Shown: positions 16,609 to 26,072, numbered from the stretch's first letter. The stretch: DNA of 64,000 nt from Sphingobacterium phlebotomi (GCF_008180195.1 NZ_VTAV01000003.1:124001-188000); one strand, 5' to 3'. The notes: generated by a model not told the origin, from the sequence alone. Translations and numbers: made by a program.

Positions 16609-19600
16609 TTAGAATTGGAAATTGACATTGAAACCTATATTGCGCACGGTAGGCTCTGCAATCTGTAGTCCGCTATAACCATCAGGATCCATATAAGGAA
16701 CTTTTGACCACAATAATAGGTTGCGGCCTACTAACGACACCGTGGCAGATTTTATGGGGGTGCGGGAAAGTAGCTTTGCCGGCATGCGGTAGCTTAGCGT
16801 CAGTTCTCGGAGTTTTACGAAAGTGCGATCATACAATACCGATTCGTCGATACCATTGGTATAGGTGGCAAAAACCCAATCGATGTAATTGACCGCTGTG
16901 GTGTTGGCTTCGAAAGTACGTGTGTCGCTAATGATATTTCCTTGCGCGTCGTAGCTTACATCTCCCCCCGTCTGTACAACTCCGCCGGCTAAGTAGGTTT
17001 TCTCACCGAGATACGCCTCGTCGCGGTAGTGGCTTGCAGTGGTGGGATGCATGCCTCCTTCAAACATTTTTGCTTCCAGTCCATTGTTCATCTTGCCGCC
17101 TATACGACCGTCGATGGCAAACGATAGTCCAAAGTCTTTGTATTGGAAGCTGTTGAGGAAACCGAATTCCCAGTCTGGCAAGGTGTAGCCTAAATTCACT
17201 TCTTGGTTGATATATTGCGGAATACCATTTTCATGGATAATTTGCCCATCAGGAGATTTCTGCCAGGCCCATCCACGGTAGATGTCCATACGCTCACCTA
17301 CCTTGACGCCACCGCGTAGCTCTTCGCCGCCATAATATTCGAGTACTGTGTTGCGTAGTCGCGAGTAGTTAATTGTCGTATGCCATGTAAGGTCAGCCGT
17401 TTGTATCGGCGTACCTGTCAACACGACCTCTATGCCTTTGCGACGGTATCTGTCTCCGTTGAGTTGCAGGCTGGAGAAACCAGATGCTTGTGACAAAGGT
17501 ACTTCGACGACATTATTGGTACGGTCATAACTGTAGTAGGTAAAGTCGACACCAATCTTGTTTTGGAATAGGCGTATTTCAGCACCGTATTCCTGGGATA
17601 TGGTTTTATTCGGTTTCAATCCGGGCTGGCGCAACGTACCTGGTAGGTATAGGGACGGTGTTCCATTCCAACGGTTACCGATTTCGTAAGAGAACAGGGC
17701 ACTATATGCGGCTATATCGGTGGTGGCATCGGTAACCGCACCCCGAAGCTTGAAAAACGAGATGGCTTTTGGAAAATGAAAGATTTCGGATAGAATGACA
17801 CTTAATGATGCGGAAGGGTAAAAATAGGAATTATGAGGTGCTTGTAGAGCCGAGGTCCAATCATTTCTACCTGTCAAGCTTAATGTTGCCATGTTCCGGA
17901 AACCTAAGTCTACGTATCCGTACAATCCATAAACCTGCTTTTCTGTACGGCTATTGCTGGAACGGACCGGGTCTCGGGAATTGTCCAGATTGTACCACTC
18001 AGGAACAGAAAGACCTCCCGTTGTCTGAGATTCCAAACTATTATAGTGGTCGAGGCGAGCACTCGCTCCAACACTTGCAGTAAGACTAAAATCCTGCGAG
18101 ACTTGTTTATCGTAGGTCAGCAAGGCGTCGCTGATGAAACGCATGCGATTATTGCGAGATACACTATAGTTACCATAAGGAGCTGCATCCGTTCCGTAGT
18201 TGATATAACTATATGGGGTACGGCTTTCGCTGTTTGCAAAATTACTCGTGATCCCTCCCCGGACGAGTAGTTTCAAGTCGTCATGGAAGGTGTAGTTGAG
18301 GTTACCTTGCGACACGATAACGTCGTTGTTGTATAGCCTTTCTTTTTCGTAGGCCAAAAACCACGGATTATTGTACCAACTGTAATTGTACGTTAGCTGC
18401 TCTAAGCCTTCACGGCCAGCTTTCCAATATTGGCGCATGTCGCGAATGTCCACATCCGGGCCCATCCACAAAACGATGTTGTAGAAGTAGTTGTCTGGGG
18501 AATATTCGCTGTTAGGGTAATTAGGTGAGTATTGTTTGTTGTATGAAAGGGTCGCCTCCGCGCTAAGCTTATCGTTCAATCGGAGCTTGCCCGCCAGGCT
18601 GACTGTGGTCGAATTGAGTTTGGTGTTGGGTACTTGGCCTTTTTGATAAATATGGGATACAGACATTCGATAGTCGGATTTTTCCGTCGATCCGGCGAGG
18701 CTAACGTTGTGTGTCGTAATAAGTCCCTTATCGAGGAAATTGTTCAGGTTGTCCTTACCGCGGCTGATCCAAGGGAGGGCTACCAATTCGTTGGTTTGAG
18801 GGTCTTCCGGGCTGTTATATTGCGTGATTTCGGTGTAGCCGCTGCCGGTCGTTGGATCCAGTTGGTCAAGTTTGGGACCCCAGACATAGCCATATGCATC
18901 ATTGATGCCGCCTCCTTTACCGTCGACAAAAGCATACTGCCCGTTGAACCCCATTCCATATTGCTTCTGTGTTTCGGGAATGCGTAAGAAGCCCGCTTGA
19001 AATTCTGTGCTTGAATTGTAGTTGAGCTCTATGCCTGCTTGTCCTTTCCTTCCTTTTTTAGTAGTGATCATTATGGCGCCATTTTGTGCCACCGAGCCAT
19101 AGAGGGCCGATGAAGCCGTGCCTTTCAAAACGGTTATATGCTCGATGTCGTCGGCATTTAGGCTCCACATATCGAAACCATCGGGTGCGGGTACGCCGTC
19201 GATAACTATTGTTGCCGTACCACCACGCAAACTGATTTCGGGGTTTTCAAATAGCGTACTTTTTGTTCTCACGGAGAGGCCGGCGACCTTTCCTACTAAG
19301 CTTGATGCAACATTGGCTTCTCGCGTAGTAGTGAGGCTTTCGCCCTGGACATCTTGAGCAGCGTAGGCGATTTTTCGCTTTTCTTTATTGATGCCCAGAG
19401 CAGTCACGACGACCTCTTCCATCGCGCTGCTTATTCGGCTCAACCTGACTTGCATACCCGTTGTGGTCGTTGGTATTTCCTGAGTCTCGTAACCTAGAAA
19501 TGTAAACACCAACACGGAATTTGCAGGAACGGCAAGGGAGAAACGCCCTTGGTCATCCGTTTGGGTAGCGATATTTTTGTCGCTCTTTAAGTATACGCTG

Positions 19601-20028
19601 ACACCGGCAAGGGGACCGTCTTCATCATGTACACTGCCCTGAACTTGTAATTGTGTTGCAGCCGGAATAACCGTAATGGTTCTGGCCATTTTCTTGTAGG
19701 CCATTCCTCGAGGAGTTAGTATTCGCGCTAACGTTTCCTCCAATGAAATATCTTTTACGTCAATATCTACAGGGGGTACACTTTTTACCAAATCGTTAGC
19801 GTAGAAAAATTTGTAATTCGTTTGTTTGCTTATTTGCTTGAATACCGTTTCCAATGGAGCTCGCCTAACGGACAGACTAATTTGTTGCCCAACGGTTTTG
19901 GCTTGAAGACCTATGGCAAACAACAGCAGGAATATGGCGGTTAATTTCATTTTTCGCAGCATTAATTGATTGACTTGACTGTAGTGACAGCGTCGCTTAT
20001 TTTTTTTACGATCACAGTAATATTTCAT
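16609..20028 (-). CDS. SusC/RagA TonB-dependent receptor with STN domain
   Basis: The ORF has 1139 residues. The likely mature route is a signal peptide (MKLTAIFLLLFAIGLQAKT, from about residue 26), an STN domain (PLETVFKQISKQTNYKFFYA), a carboxypeptidase-like beta domain (QVQGSVHDEDGPLAGVSVYL), the plug (GTATIVIDGVPAPDGF, ITVLKGTASSALYGS) and a 22-strand barrel ending in a terminal Phe (VRNIGFNVNFQF). The STN domain normally signals to the FecR protein, which is encoded 114 bp upstream. The first ATG gives a long basic N-terminus; Met23 or Met26 is an alternative start. It imports nutrient across the outer membrane using TonB energy. Confidence 0.93.
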   Translation of the reverse strand: MKYYCDRKKNKRRCHYSQVNQLMLRKMKLTAIFLLLFAIGLQAKTVGQQISLSVRRAPLETVFKQISKQTNYKFFYANDLVKSVPPVDIDVKDISLEETLARILTPRGMAYKKMARTITVIPAATQLQVQGSVHDEDGPLAGVSVYLKSDKNIATQTDDQGRFSLAVPANSVLVFTFLGYETQEIPTTTTGMQVRLSRISSAMEEVVVTALGINKEKRKIAYAAQDVQGESLTTTREANVASSLVGKVAGLSVRTKSTLFENPEISLRGGTATIVIDGVPAPDGFDMWSLNADDIEHITVLKGTASSALYGSVAQNGAIMITTKKGRKGQAGIELNYNSSTEFQAGFLRIPETQKQYGMGFNGQYAFVDGKGGGINDAYGYVWGPKLDQLDPTTGSGYTEITQYNSPEDPQTNELVALPWISRGKDNLNNFLDKGLITTHNVSLAGSTEKSDYRMSVSHIYQKGQVPNTKLNSTTVSLAGKLRLNDKLSAEATLSYNKQYSPNYPNSEYSPDNYFYNIVLWMGPDVDIRDMRQYWKAGREGLEQLTYNYSWYNNPWFLAYEKERLYNNDVIVSQGNLNYTFHDDLKLLVRGGITSNFANSESRTPYSYINYGTDAAPYGNYSVSRNNRMRFISDALLTYDKQVSQDFSLTASVGASARLDHYNSLESQTTGGLSVPEWYNLDNSRDPVRSSNSRTEKQVYGLYGYVDLGFRNMATLSLTGRNDWTSALQAPHNSYFYPSASLSVILSEIFHFPKAISFFKLRGAVTDATTDIAAYSALFSYEIGNRWNGTPSLYLPGTLRQPGLKPNKTISQEYGAEIRLFQNKIGVDFTYYSYDRTNNVVEVPLSQASGFSSLQLNGDRYRRKGIEVVLTGTPIQTADLTWHTTINYSRLRNTVLEYYGGEELRGGVKVGERMDIYRGWAWQKSPDGQIIHENGIPQYINQEVNLGYTLPDWEFGFLNSFQYKDFGLSFAIDGRIGGKMNNGLEAKMFEGGMHPTTASHYRDEAYLGEKTYLAGGVVQTGGDVSYDAQGNIISDTRTFEANTTAVNYIDWVFATYTNGIDESVLYDRTFVKLRELTLSYRMPAKLLSRTPIKSATVSLVGRNLLLWSKVPYMDPDGYSGLQIAEPTVRNIGFNVNFQF

Positions 20029-20142
20029 AACTTTGAAAATAGGGTTGTTTAATTTTTTTAACAGCTTTGTTTAATCTTGGAGCGGAGGTGTTTCCACCAC
20101 CTTCGCTTTTCATTTTGGCGTTATATCTTTGTCTTTGTCATT

Positions 20143-21333
20143 TTATCTATTGTTTTTTAGTTTAACAGTCAGGTGGTTTCCATTACGTTCGAAGTCAAGG
20201 CCTGCAACTGCAGAAAGCATGTTGAGTACACCGCTTAGATTGCTATTTCGGTCGATACTCCCACTATATCGCGTATCAGGAAGTGTACCGCCAATGCTGA
20301 TCGTGAGATCATACCAATTAACTACGTCTTGTAATATTTTTGCTAGTGTTTCGTCCTTGAAATAGAAGTATCCTTCTTTCCACGCCGTTGCACTTTCTAT
20401 ATCTATACGGCGCAGCTTCAATCTGCCGTCGGAGGCAATAAAAACGTTCTCTCCGGGGCTCATCGTCAGCGTTTGCCCCTGATAATCAAGTTGTACGCGG
20501 CCTTCTACTAAAGTCGTAGCTATATGGGCTGGTTGATATGCGCGCACATTGAAAGATGTTCCCAAAACGGAAATATGGAGATCACCGGTTTGCACCTTGA
20601 ACGGTCTTTTTTTATCTGGTCTTACCTCGAAAAATACTTCTCCTTCTATTTTTACAGAACGCTCGTTTTTCGGGAACCGGTTTGGAAAATAAAGTTTGGA
20701 ATTGGCATTAAGCCATACTTTGCTGCTATCGGGTAGTTGCATCGCGAATGTTCCCGCTTTGGGTACATCCAATACGTTCCATTGTAAGGCTTCATCTTCG
20801 TTGCTTTCGCAGTAAACTAGTTTTCCATCCACGTAACGGAGTATAGTATTGTCTTTGCCCTGTATCGGATCATCGCTGTTGCCGAATTCATATTGCTCGC
20901 CGTTATATAGGGTTAGTCGCGCTTGTTCTTTTCCAGGAAGAATTTCTCCTGTGGAATCCGGTATTCCCTGCGCTACGAGTGGAAGAGGTGATTGCTTTTC
21001 TGCGTTTTGCCAGAAGGCAATGCTCGCGAATAGTAAGCATGCAGCGGCCGCACTCCAACGTATTATGTGTAGGTTTCTCTTCTTTTTTTTCTCTTCATTC
21101 CGCAGGGCTTCAAAGGTGCTGGACATACGGCGATCGACCTTATGGACAATTTTATCGATAGACCGGGATGATGAAGAGTCGGACAGTACAGCAAGTTCCT
21201 GTTCGATCATTTTTCGGAGCTGGGCATAGCTGGACGGATGACCGAAATATACCATGAGACGGTCAATCTCGTGTTCAGTGCAACGATTGTCGACGAATTT
21301 TTTAAAGAGCTGATGTATGTTTGTCTTTTCCAA
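20143..21333 (-). CDS. FecR-family anti-sigma factor
   Basis: The protein has 396 residues. The N-terminal cytoplasmic part (about 1-85) is followed by one membrane helix (LHIIRWSAAAACLLFASIAFW, about 87-107), the periplasmic FecR domain (LPDSSKVWLNANSKLYFPNRF, VEGEVFFEVRPDKKRPFKV, LGTSFNVRAY) and a C-terminal DUF4974 domain (ILQDVVNWYDLTISIGG). It receives the signal from the STN domain of the SusC protein and controls the ECF sigma factor encoded 64 bp upstream. This is a standard trans-envelope cascade for switching on the uptake and phospholipase genes. Confidence 0.92.
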   Translation of the reverse strand: MEKTNIHQLFKKFVDNRCTEHEIDRLMVYFGHPSSYAQLRKMIEQELAVLSDSSSSRSIDKIVHKVDRRMSSTFEALRNEEKKKKRNLHIIRWSAAAACLLFASIAFWQNAEKQSPLPLVAQGIPDSTGEILPGKEQARLTLYNGEQYEFGNSDDPIQGKDNTILRYVDGKLVYCESNEDEALQWNVLDVPKAGTFAMQLPDSSKVWLNANSKLYFPNRFPKNERSVKIEGEVFFEVRPDKKRPFKVQTGDLHISVLGTSFNVRAYQPAHIATTLVEGRVQLDYQGQTLTMSPGENVFIASDGRLKLRRIDIESATAWKEGYFYFKDETLAKILQDVVNWYDLTISIGGTLPDTRYSGSIDRNSNLSGVLNMLSAVAGLDFERNGNHLTVKLKNNR

Positions 21334-21397
21334 TTTGTGCTTTTATAGGTATTACGGTTTCATCGCAAAAAGTCACTACAGGAAAATGATTTTTTTT

Positions 21398-21991
21398 TTA
21401 TCCGGCCATAGAAAGAAGGATAAAATAGGTAAGATTTGCCGGATTTTGTAGGAATAGCTGAATTTTCTTGTTGGCTCTCGCCAGGTGATTACTGATGGTG
21501 TTGGGGGAAATATGGAGCAAATCAGCTACTTCTTCATAGCTGCGACCCTCCATTTTGCATAGTTCGAATACCGTTCTGCATTTAGGAGGCAGGTCCGCGA
21601 GTGCTTTATCTATTAATTCTCGCTGATGTTTGTTTTCCAAAGCCTCTTCAATGTGCGAGTAATCTGTTTGTTTTAAGGTGACAAGGTATTGTCTATAATT
21701 TTGGTCGTTACTGATCTGCCGATAAAAATCCGCCACACTATTGGCTGCAATACGGTGCATATAACCTTCAAGCGAACGATTGGCATCGATCTTCGTACGG
21801 TTATCCCATAATTTGACAAATATATCGTGAAGTATGTCCTCTACTATATCGGGTGATTTCAATAGGCGAAGCAGTTTTTTGGCAAGCTGATATTTGAACG
21901 AGTTGTACAGCCATTCAAGAGCAGCAACGTCACCCGCATTTAGACGATTAATCCAGGAGCTATATTCTAAGTTTTCTTTGTTACTCTTCAT
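21398..21991 (-). CDS. ECF sigma factor (Bacteroidota FecI-like) for the phospholipase uptake locus
   Basis: The protein has 197 residues. Region 2 reads WLYNSFKYQLAKKLLRLLKS, then EDILHDIFVKLWDNRTKI and LEGYMHRIAANSVADFYRQ. Region 4 reads DLPPKCRTVFELCKMEGRSYEEVADLLHISPNTISNHLARA, a clear helix-turn-helix. A short hydrophobic C-terminus (LTYFILLSMAG) is typical of this Bacteroidota group. With the FecR gene downstream it forms the regulatory pair for SusC/SusD and phospholipase C. All five genes share orientation with small gaps (64, 114, 14 and 15 bp). Confidence 0.92.
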   Translation of the reverse strand: MKSNKENLEYSSWINRLNAGDVAALEWLYNSFKYQLAKKLLRLLKSPDIVEDILHDIFVKLWDNRTKIDANRSLEGYMHRIAANSVADFYRQISNDQNYRQYLVTLKQTDYSHIEEALENKHQRELIDKALADLPPKCRTVFELCKMEGRSYEEVADLLHISPNTISNHLARANKKIQLFLQNPANLTYFILLSMAG

Positions 21992-22159
21992 GCCGCGAAA
22001 CTATTGACTGCATATAAAATGGTTATTATGTTTTTGTCATCATTTTCTTAAGCTATGACATGTTCAAATCAAGGCCGGAATCGGTTGAATGGATCTTTTG
22101 GATCTTATCAAGTAGTAATTGTAACAATATTTTTTTAAAAATGCAAAAAAATACGTTTT

Positions 22160-22314
22160 CTTCATACATAAGTATTAAACAGGTCCGGCACCAGACCTTC
22201 GCTCCATTATGCCCACCCATGAAATCAATCTCTCTGTTACCTAATTTACCGATAAATACCGTGTAACCCTAGTAGATAAGATACAGCTAGACCACGTTTA
22301 CCAACAATTGTCGC
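22160..22314 (-). pseudogene. internal fragment of a DUF4143-type ATPase gene, cut by the IS21 element
   Basis: Over about 150 bp the DNA matches the intact ATPase gene at roughly 10799-10950, with many substitutions, for example a shared CCCATGAAATCAATCTCTCT. The matching part encodes the GNREIDFMG region near the C-terminus. There are in-frame stops and no start or end. Homology fades within about 10 bp of the left end of the IS element. Together with the stub at 10539, it shows that this ATPase family has been copied and lost repeatedly nearby. Confidence 0.75.
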
Positions 22315-22321
22315 TGGATAC

Positions 22322-22497
22322 TACGGTTCGATTTGTGCCAGTCATTTCGGTCAGATGATGCCAGCTGTTACGGTTCAAAAGATGCCATTTTAGTTTGATA
22401 TTTATGGTTACCGTTACGGTTCGAATGGTGCCAATATCAATCAGGTCTTTTGCAGAACAGTGGTTTTAAGTAAATGATTACGTTTCGATTTGTGCCA
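22322..22497 (+). repeat. five 19-bp transposase-site boxes at the left end of the IS
   Basis: The boxes are at 22322-22340, 22345-22363, 22369-22387, 22415-22433 and 22479-22497. Most read TACGGTTCRAnnnRTGCCA; the second reads TTTCGGTCAGATGATGCCA. They end in TGCCA each time. Inverted partners are at 24887-24905 and 24910-24928. Serial boxes of this kind are a known feature of IS21 termini. Confidence 0.85.
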
Positions 22498-22520
22498 CTA
22501 TAAGAGATCAAGAAACTACC

Positions 22521-24089
22521 TTGCCGCTTGAAAAAAAATATAGCGACATTGCCCATATCCTTGATCCGATGGACTTAAAACAAATAATTACATTACACTT
22601 AGACGGAGCGAGCAACCGAAAGATAGGCTCGACGCTTGGGATCTCCCGTAATACGGTAAACAATTATATGCAGCTGTTCGCAGCATGTGATTATTCGCTG
22701 GAAGAACTGCTTGCCATGGATACAGCAGGGCTATCCGAACTGTTTTCCTCGCATACGACCGTGGATACGGCACGGCACAACGAACTGATGCTTTACTTCG
22801 AAGGGGTGAACAGATCGCGGGACCATCCCGGCTTCACATTCCTGCACCATTACCAGCAATACGTAGCCCAGGCCCGGGAACCGTACAGTTATACACAGTT
22901 CCTGGAACACTACCGCCGTAAATATCCGCGCGAAAAAGGCTCGATGAAACTCGATCACGTTGCCGGCGATGAGATGTTCATTGATTTTGCCGGCAAGAAG
23001 CTCCATATTACCGACAGGGAAACGGGGGCACTTACCCCTGTGGAGGTATTCGTAGCGATCCTTCCCTGTAGCCATTACACCTATGTGAAGGCCTGCATGA
23101 GCCAGAACCGGGCCGAGCTGATTGCGTGCTGCGCAGATGCGCTGCACTTTTACGGGGGCGTTCCCAAAGCGATCGTTTCGGACAACCTGAAGTCTGCGGT
23201 CAACAGGGCCAGCAGATACGAAGCGGATATCAACAGAAGCTTCAAGGACTTTGCCCGCCACTACAACTGTGTGATCAGCCCCACACGGGGATATTCCCCA
23301 CAGGATAAGGCCCTGGTGGAGAATGCCGTACATCTGGCCTATCAACGTATCTACTATCCCCTGCGGGAGATGGTCTTCTTTTCGCTGGAAGACCTCAACA
23401 GGGAAATCGGCATACTGCTACAGGGATATAATAACCTGCTGCTGCAGCGGAAGGAGTCCAGCCGGACTGAACTTTACCAGTCGATCGAGCGGCAGTATCT
23501 CAAACCGTTGCCCGGTACACCTTATGAGCTGAAGGACTATAGGAGGGCGAAAGTACAGAAGATGGGCTATGTCTATTTTTCGCCGGACAAGAGCTATTAC
23601 AGCGTTCCCCACCGGTATAAGGGCAAGGAGACGCTGATCCATTACACAGCGGGCAGGATCGAGGTATTCCATAACCACCAAAGGATAGCGCTGCACCCGC
23701 GTAACCCTGTCCGGGGAAGCTATACCACCCAGAAGGACCATCTGGCCAGCACACATCGCTTCTACGCCGATTGGAACCCGGAGTTCTTCAAAAGAAAAGC
23801 TGCGCGGCACGGCGAACATGTGGTGGGATGCGTAGAAAAGATACTGGCATCACAGGACTACCCCGAGATCGGCTACAAACGTGCGCTGGGGGTCATCCAG
23901 CTATACCGCGCCTACGGATCCCAGCGGCTCAACGATGCCTGCAAAAGGGCACTGGATACGGATGCCTGTTCGTACACGCGCATAAAGAACATCCTGAAAA
24001 ATAATATGGACAGGGTGCCACAGCCGGAACAGGGTGTACCCCATATTCCTTACCATGACAATATACGCGGCGCCTCCGCTTATGAATGA
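22521..24089 (+). CDS. istA: IS21-family transposase IstA
   Basis: The product has 522 residues from a TTG start; an ATG at 22569 would give 506. The N-terminal helix-turn-helix (ITLHLDGASNRKIGSTLGIS, then RNTVNNYM) binds the terminal boxes. The DDE integrase core has D in AGDEMFIDFAGKK (about residue 155), D in AIVSDNLKSAV (about 221) and E in DKALVENAVHLAYQRIY (about 264). A C-terminal beta/basic region follows (YVYFSPDKSYYSVPHRYKGK). Length is standard. It cuts and joins the element's ends together with the IstB ATPase. The gene looks intact, so the element may still be active. Confidence 0.93.
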   Translation: MPLEKKYSDIAHILDPMDLKQIITLHLDGASNRKIGSTLGISRNTVNNYMQLFAACDYSLEELLAMDTAGLSELFSSHTTVDTARHNELMLYFEGVNRSRDHPGFTFLHHYQQYVAQAREPYSYTQFLEHYRRKYPREKGSMKLDHVAGDEMFIDFAGKKLHITDRETGALTPVEVFVAILPCSHYTYVKACMSQNRAELIACCADALHFYGGVPKAIVSDNLKSAVNRASRYEADINRSFKDFARHYNCVISPTRGYSPQDKALVENAVHLAYQRIYYPLREMVFFSLEDLNREIGILLQGYNNLLLQRKESSRTELYQSIERQYLKPLPGTPYELKDYRRAKVQKMGYVYFSPDKSYYSVPHRYKGKETLIHYTAGRIEVFHNHQRIALHPRNPVRGSYTTQKDHLASTHRFYADWNPEFFKRKAARHGEHVVGCVEKILASQDYPEIGYKRALGVIQLYRAYGSQRLNDACKRALDTDACSYTRIKNILKNNMDRVPQPEQGVPHIPYHDNIRGASAYE

Positions 24090-24111
24090 CAATAACAGAT
24101 AAAAAATAAAA

Positions 24112-24849
24112 ATGAACAATCAGACAATTGAAAAACTGCGGAGCCTTCGCCTGGGTGCGATGGCTCGCTTACATCTGGAACATGTCCAGCAGAACAGGTT
24201 TGGGGAGATGACATGTGATGAATACCTCTCCCTACTGACCGACCACCAATGGGAAGACAGGGAAAACGCAAAGATTGACCGCCTGCTGAAACAGGCTGCC
24301 TTCAGGCAGAATGCCAGCGTTGCGGACATCAGTTACTCAGGCGATAGAAATCTGGACCGGAATATGTTCGCCAGGCTCGCTACCCTTGACTTTATCTCCC
24401 GGAAGGAGAATATCATTGTATGCGGGGCTTCCGGTACAGGAAAGAGTTACCTCTGCCAGGCATTGGGGCATCAGGCATGTATGACGGGGACAAGGACGTT
24501 ATATGCCGTTACTGCAAGGATCTTTAAAAAACTTAGGTTGAGCAAAGTAGACGGAACTTACCTCAAGGAGCTGGAGAAACTGACAAAAGTGGACCTGCTT
24601 ATTCTTGATGACTTTGGCCTGCAGGCGTTCGATACCCAGGATCGGGAAACATTGATGGACATTATAGACGACCGACATGCTAAAAGATCAACGATAATAT
24701 CCTCTCAGATCCCCGTATCGGCCTGGTACGAAGTTATCGGTGGAGAAGGAACGATTGCCGATGCCATATTGGATCGGATCGTCAACTCTTCACACCGCAT
24801 AGACCTTAAGGGCCAATCGCTCAGAAAAGGAATATTGAAACAGGAATAA
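24112..24849 (+). CDS. istB: IS21-family helper ATPase IstB
   Basis: The protein has 245 residues. It is a DnaC-like AAA+ ATPase with Walker A GASGTGKSY (residues about 104-112), Walker B LLILDDFGL (about 162-170) and sensor STIISSQIPVSAWY (about 193-206). The N-terminal helical part (LRLGAMARLHLEHVQQNRF) is typical of IstB. It selects target DNA and activates IstA. It begins 22 bp after istA. Length is normal and no damage is seen. Confidence 0.94.
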   Translation: MNNQTIEKLRSLRLGAMARLHLEHVQQNRFGEMTCDEYLSLLTDHQWEDRENAKIDRLLKQAAFRQNASVADISYSGDRNLDRNMFARLATLDFISRKENIIVCGASGTGKSYLCQALGHQACMTGTRTLYAVTARIFKKLRLSKVDGTYLKELEKLTKVDLLILDDFGLQAFDTQDRETLMDIIDDRHAKRSTIISSQIPVSAWYEVIGGEGTIADAILDRIVNSSHRIDLKGQSLRKGILKQE

Positions 24850-24934
24850 TAATAACTTTTTTATATAATTGTATGGTCTTTTATAGTGGCACGGTTTGAC
24901 CGAAATCGCTGGCATGGTCCCTCCGAAATATCCA

Positions 24935-25704
24935 CGGATATTCTTTACTGGCGCCCGCTTTGTTTTTGCCTTCATATTTGATTATCCTAATTGCTTTACG
25001 GGCAAGACCATCAAATTTAGATAAGTCCTTAGCAGCAGATATGGCTCCAAAGTTGGTTATGTAATACCCCTTACCATCTACATCTATGATCATTTTTTCA
25101 TCCTCCAGCCATTTTAGGATTTCTTTAAGATCACCAGGGACCGGCCTTCCTAGAAGCTCTAGAATTTTGTCATATTCTAGTAATGTAATTACTTCAATAT
25201 CATTGAGAAGTTTTGATGCGTGCAGCTCTTCCCAAGGGGGAGATTTACTATTTAACATTAGAGCACCAACTTCCTGACACGATGCTTTCCGAGTTGTACC
25301 TCCACTTCTAATAAAGGTGTCTTCTATGGTTTTATTTGCCAAGTGCACAGTTTAATTGCACTCTCATAAATATGAATGAAGAGTAATGATTGTTCCTTAT
25401 ACGTCTCGATACTGTGATCTATCCGTACAAGAGGGCTTACTCCATCTCTACATAAAGAGGAAAGTTTGTCTACAATTTCTGTAGCCTTAATCCTATCTAT
25501 ACCGATGAGTTCGCCAGTCTTATCATTAACCCCAAATACTAAAAAACCACCCCCCGGAAGATTTGAAAAAGAAGATATATGTTGGCATAATTTGTCGTTT
25601 TTTGGAGATAAGCTTGCTTTCCAATCTATTTCGTTCAATTCTAAAGCAACTTTACCCAAAGATTTATCTAGATATGTAATAGCCTTATTAACCCAGTTTT
25701 TCAT
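24935..25704 (-). pseudogene. broken Schlafen/AlbA_2-domain ATP-binding protein gene, frameshifted and truncated by the IS
   Basis: The first part (25704 to about 25340, minus) encodes an AlbA_2/Schlafen-type domain: ALELNEIDWKASLSP, then FSNLPGGGFLVFGVNDKTGE and GVSPLVRIDHSI. The frame stops at 25324 after SAIKLCTW. The continuation lies in another frame from 25348 (HLANKTIEDTFIRSGGTTRKA, then LGRPVPGDLKEILKWLED). One missing base near AAACTGTGCAC would explain the shift, since HLANKTIEDTF is expected directly after the SAIK region. The C-terminus runs into the IS21 right end at 24934 and is lost. Relatives are found in regulation and phage defence, but this copy cannot make a full protein. 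Confidence 0.8.
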
Positions 25705-26072
25705 TTTTTTTAACTCTAATTGGTTGTCTTCTTGTTTTCTATGATACTGCTCAATATCATCCCCCTCCCCTTAAATTTCCTCTTTCGTTCTCTCGATTTG
25801 TCATTGCTAGCCGTTCTTTCGCTCTTATTTCAATGTGGAAGAGGCCTTAATCCTACTCTGCTATAGCTGTCATTTTATAGAATTAACTGTCTGTAAAGAT
25901 ATTTTTTTACTCTCCTCCCCCCAACTGCAAGACTTTCTTGCCTGCTTCTGTAGTGTAATATTTTTGATCGTTAGAATTCGGTTGATCCTGTTTTTCGCGT
26001 TCTACCTTGAATTGTTCTAGCCTAGCCTGTAGGCGGGTTAGTTTATTCTGCATAGCTAATAATTTTAAGCTT
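25705..26072. other. intergenic region, no supported gene
   Basis: This AT- and CT-rich stretch lies upstream of the broken Schlafen-like gene. Short frames on either strand lack starts or family features. No promoter of the TAnnTTTG form stood out. It probably holds the promoter of the former Schlafen-like gene. Confidence 0.4.

Larger units (their letters stand above)
22315..24934 (+). mobile_element. IS21-family insertion sequence, 2620 bp, complete istAB
   Basis: The element carries istA and istB with a 22-bp gap. Proposed ends are TGGATACTACGGTTCG on the left and, reverse-complemented, TGGATATTTCGGAGG on the right, so it starts with TG and ends with CA as IS21 elements do. Inside the ends are 19-bp transposase-site-like boxes: five on the left, in one orientation, and two on the right, inverted. 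The outermost two on each side are spaced exactly 23 bp. No target-site duplication is visible (left flank TTGTCGC, right flank CGGATAT). The two sides interrupt unrelated broken genes, a DUF4143 ATPase on the left and a Schlafen-like gene on the right, so the element probably mediated a rearrangement. Confidence 0.88.

Noticed and set aside
22415..22433. GGTTCGAAT resembling a tRNA T-arm
   Set aside because: It is one of the five terminal boxes of the IS21 element; no cloverleaf or acceptor stem surrounds it.
22731..23345. Long antisense ORF (204 codons) inside istA
   Set aside because: It overlaps the DDE domain of IstA completely and has no recognisable protein features.
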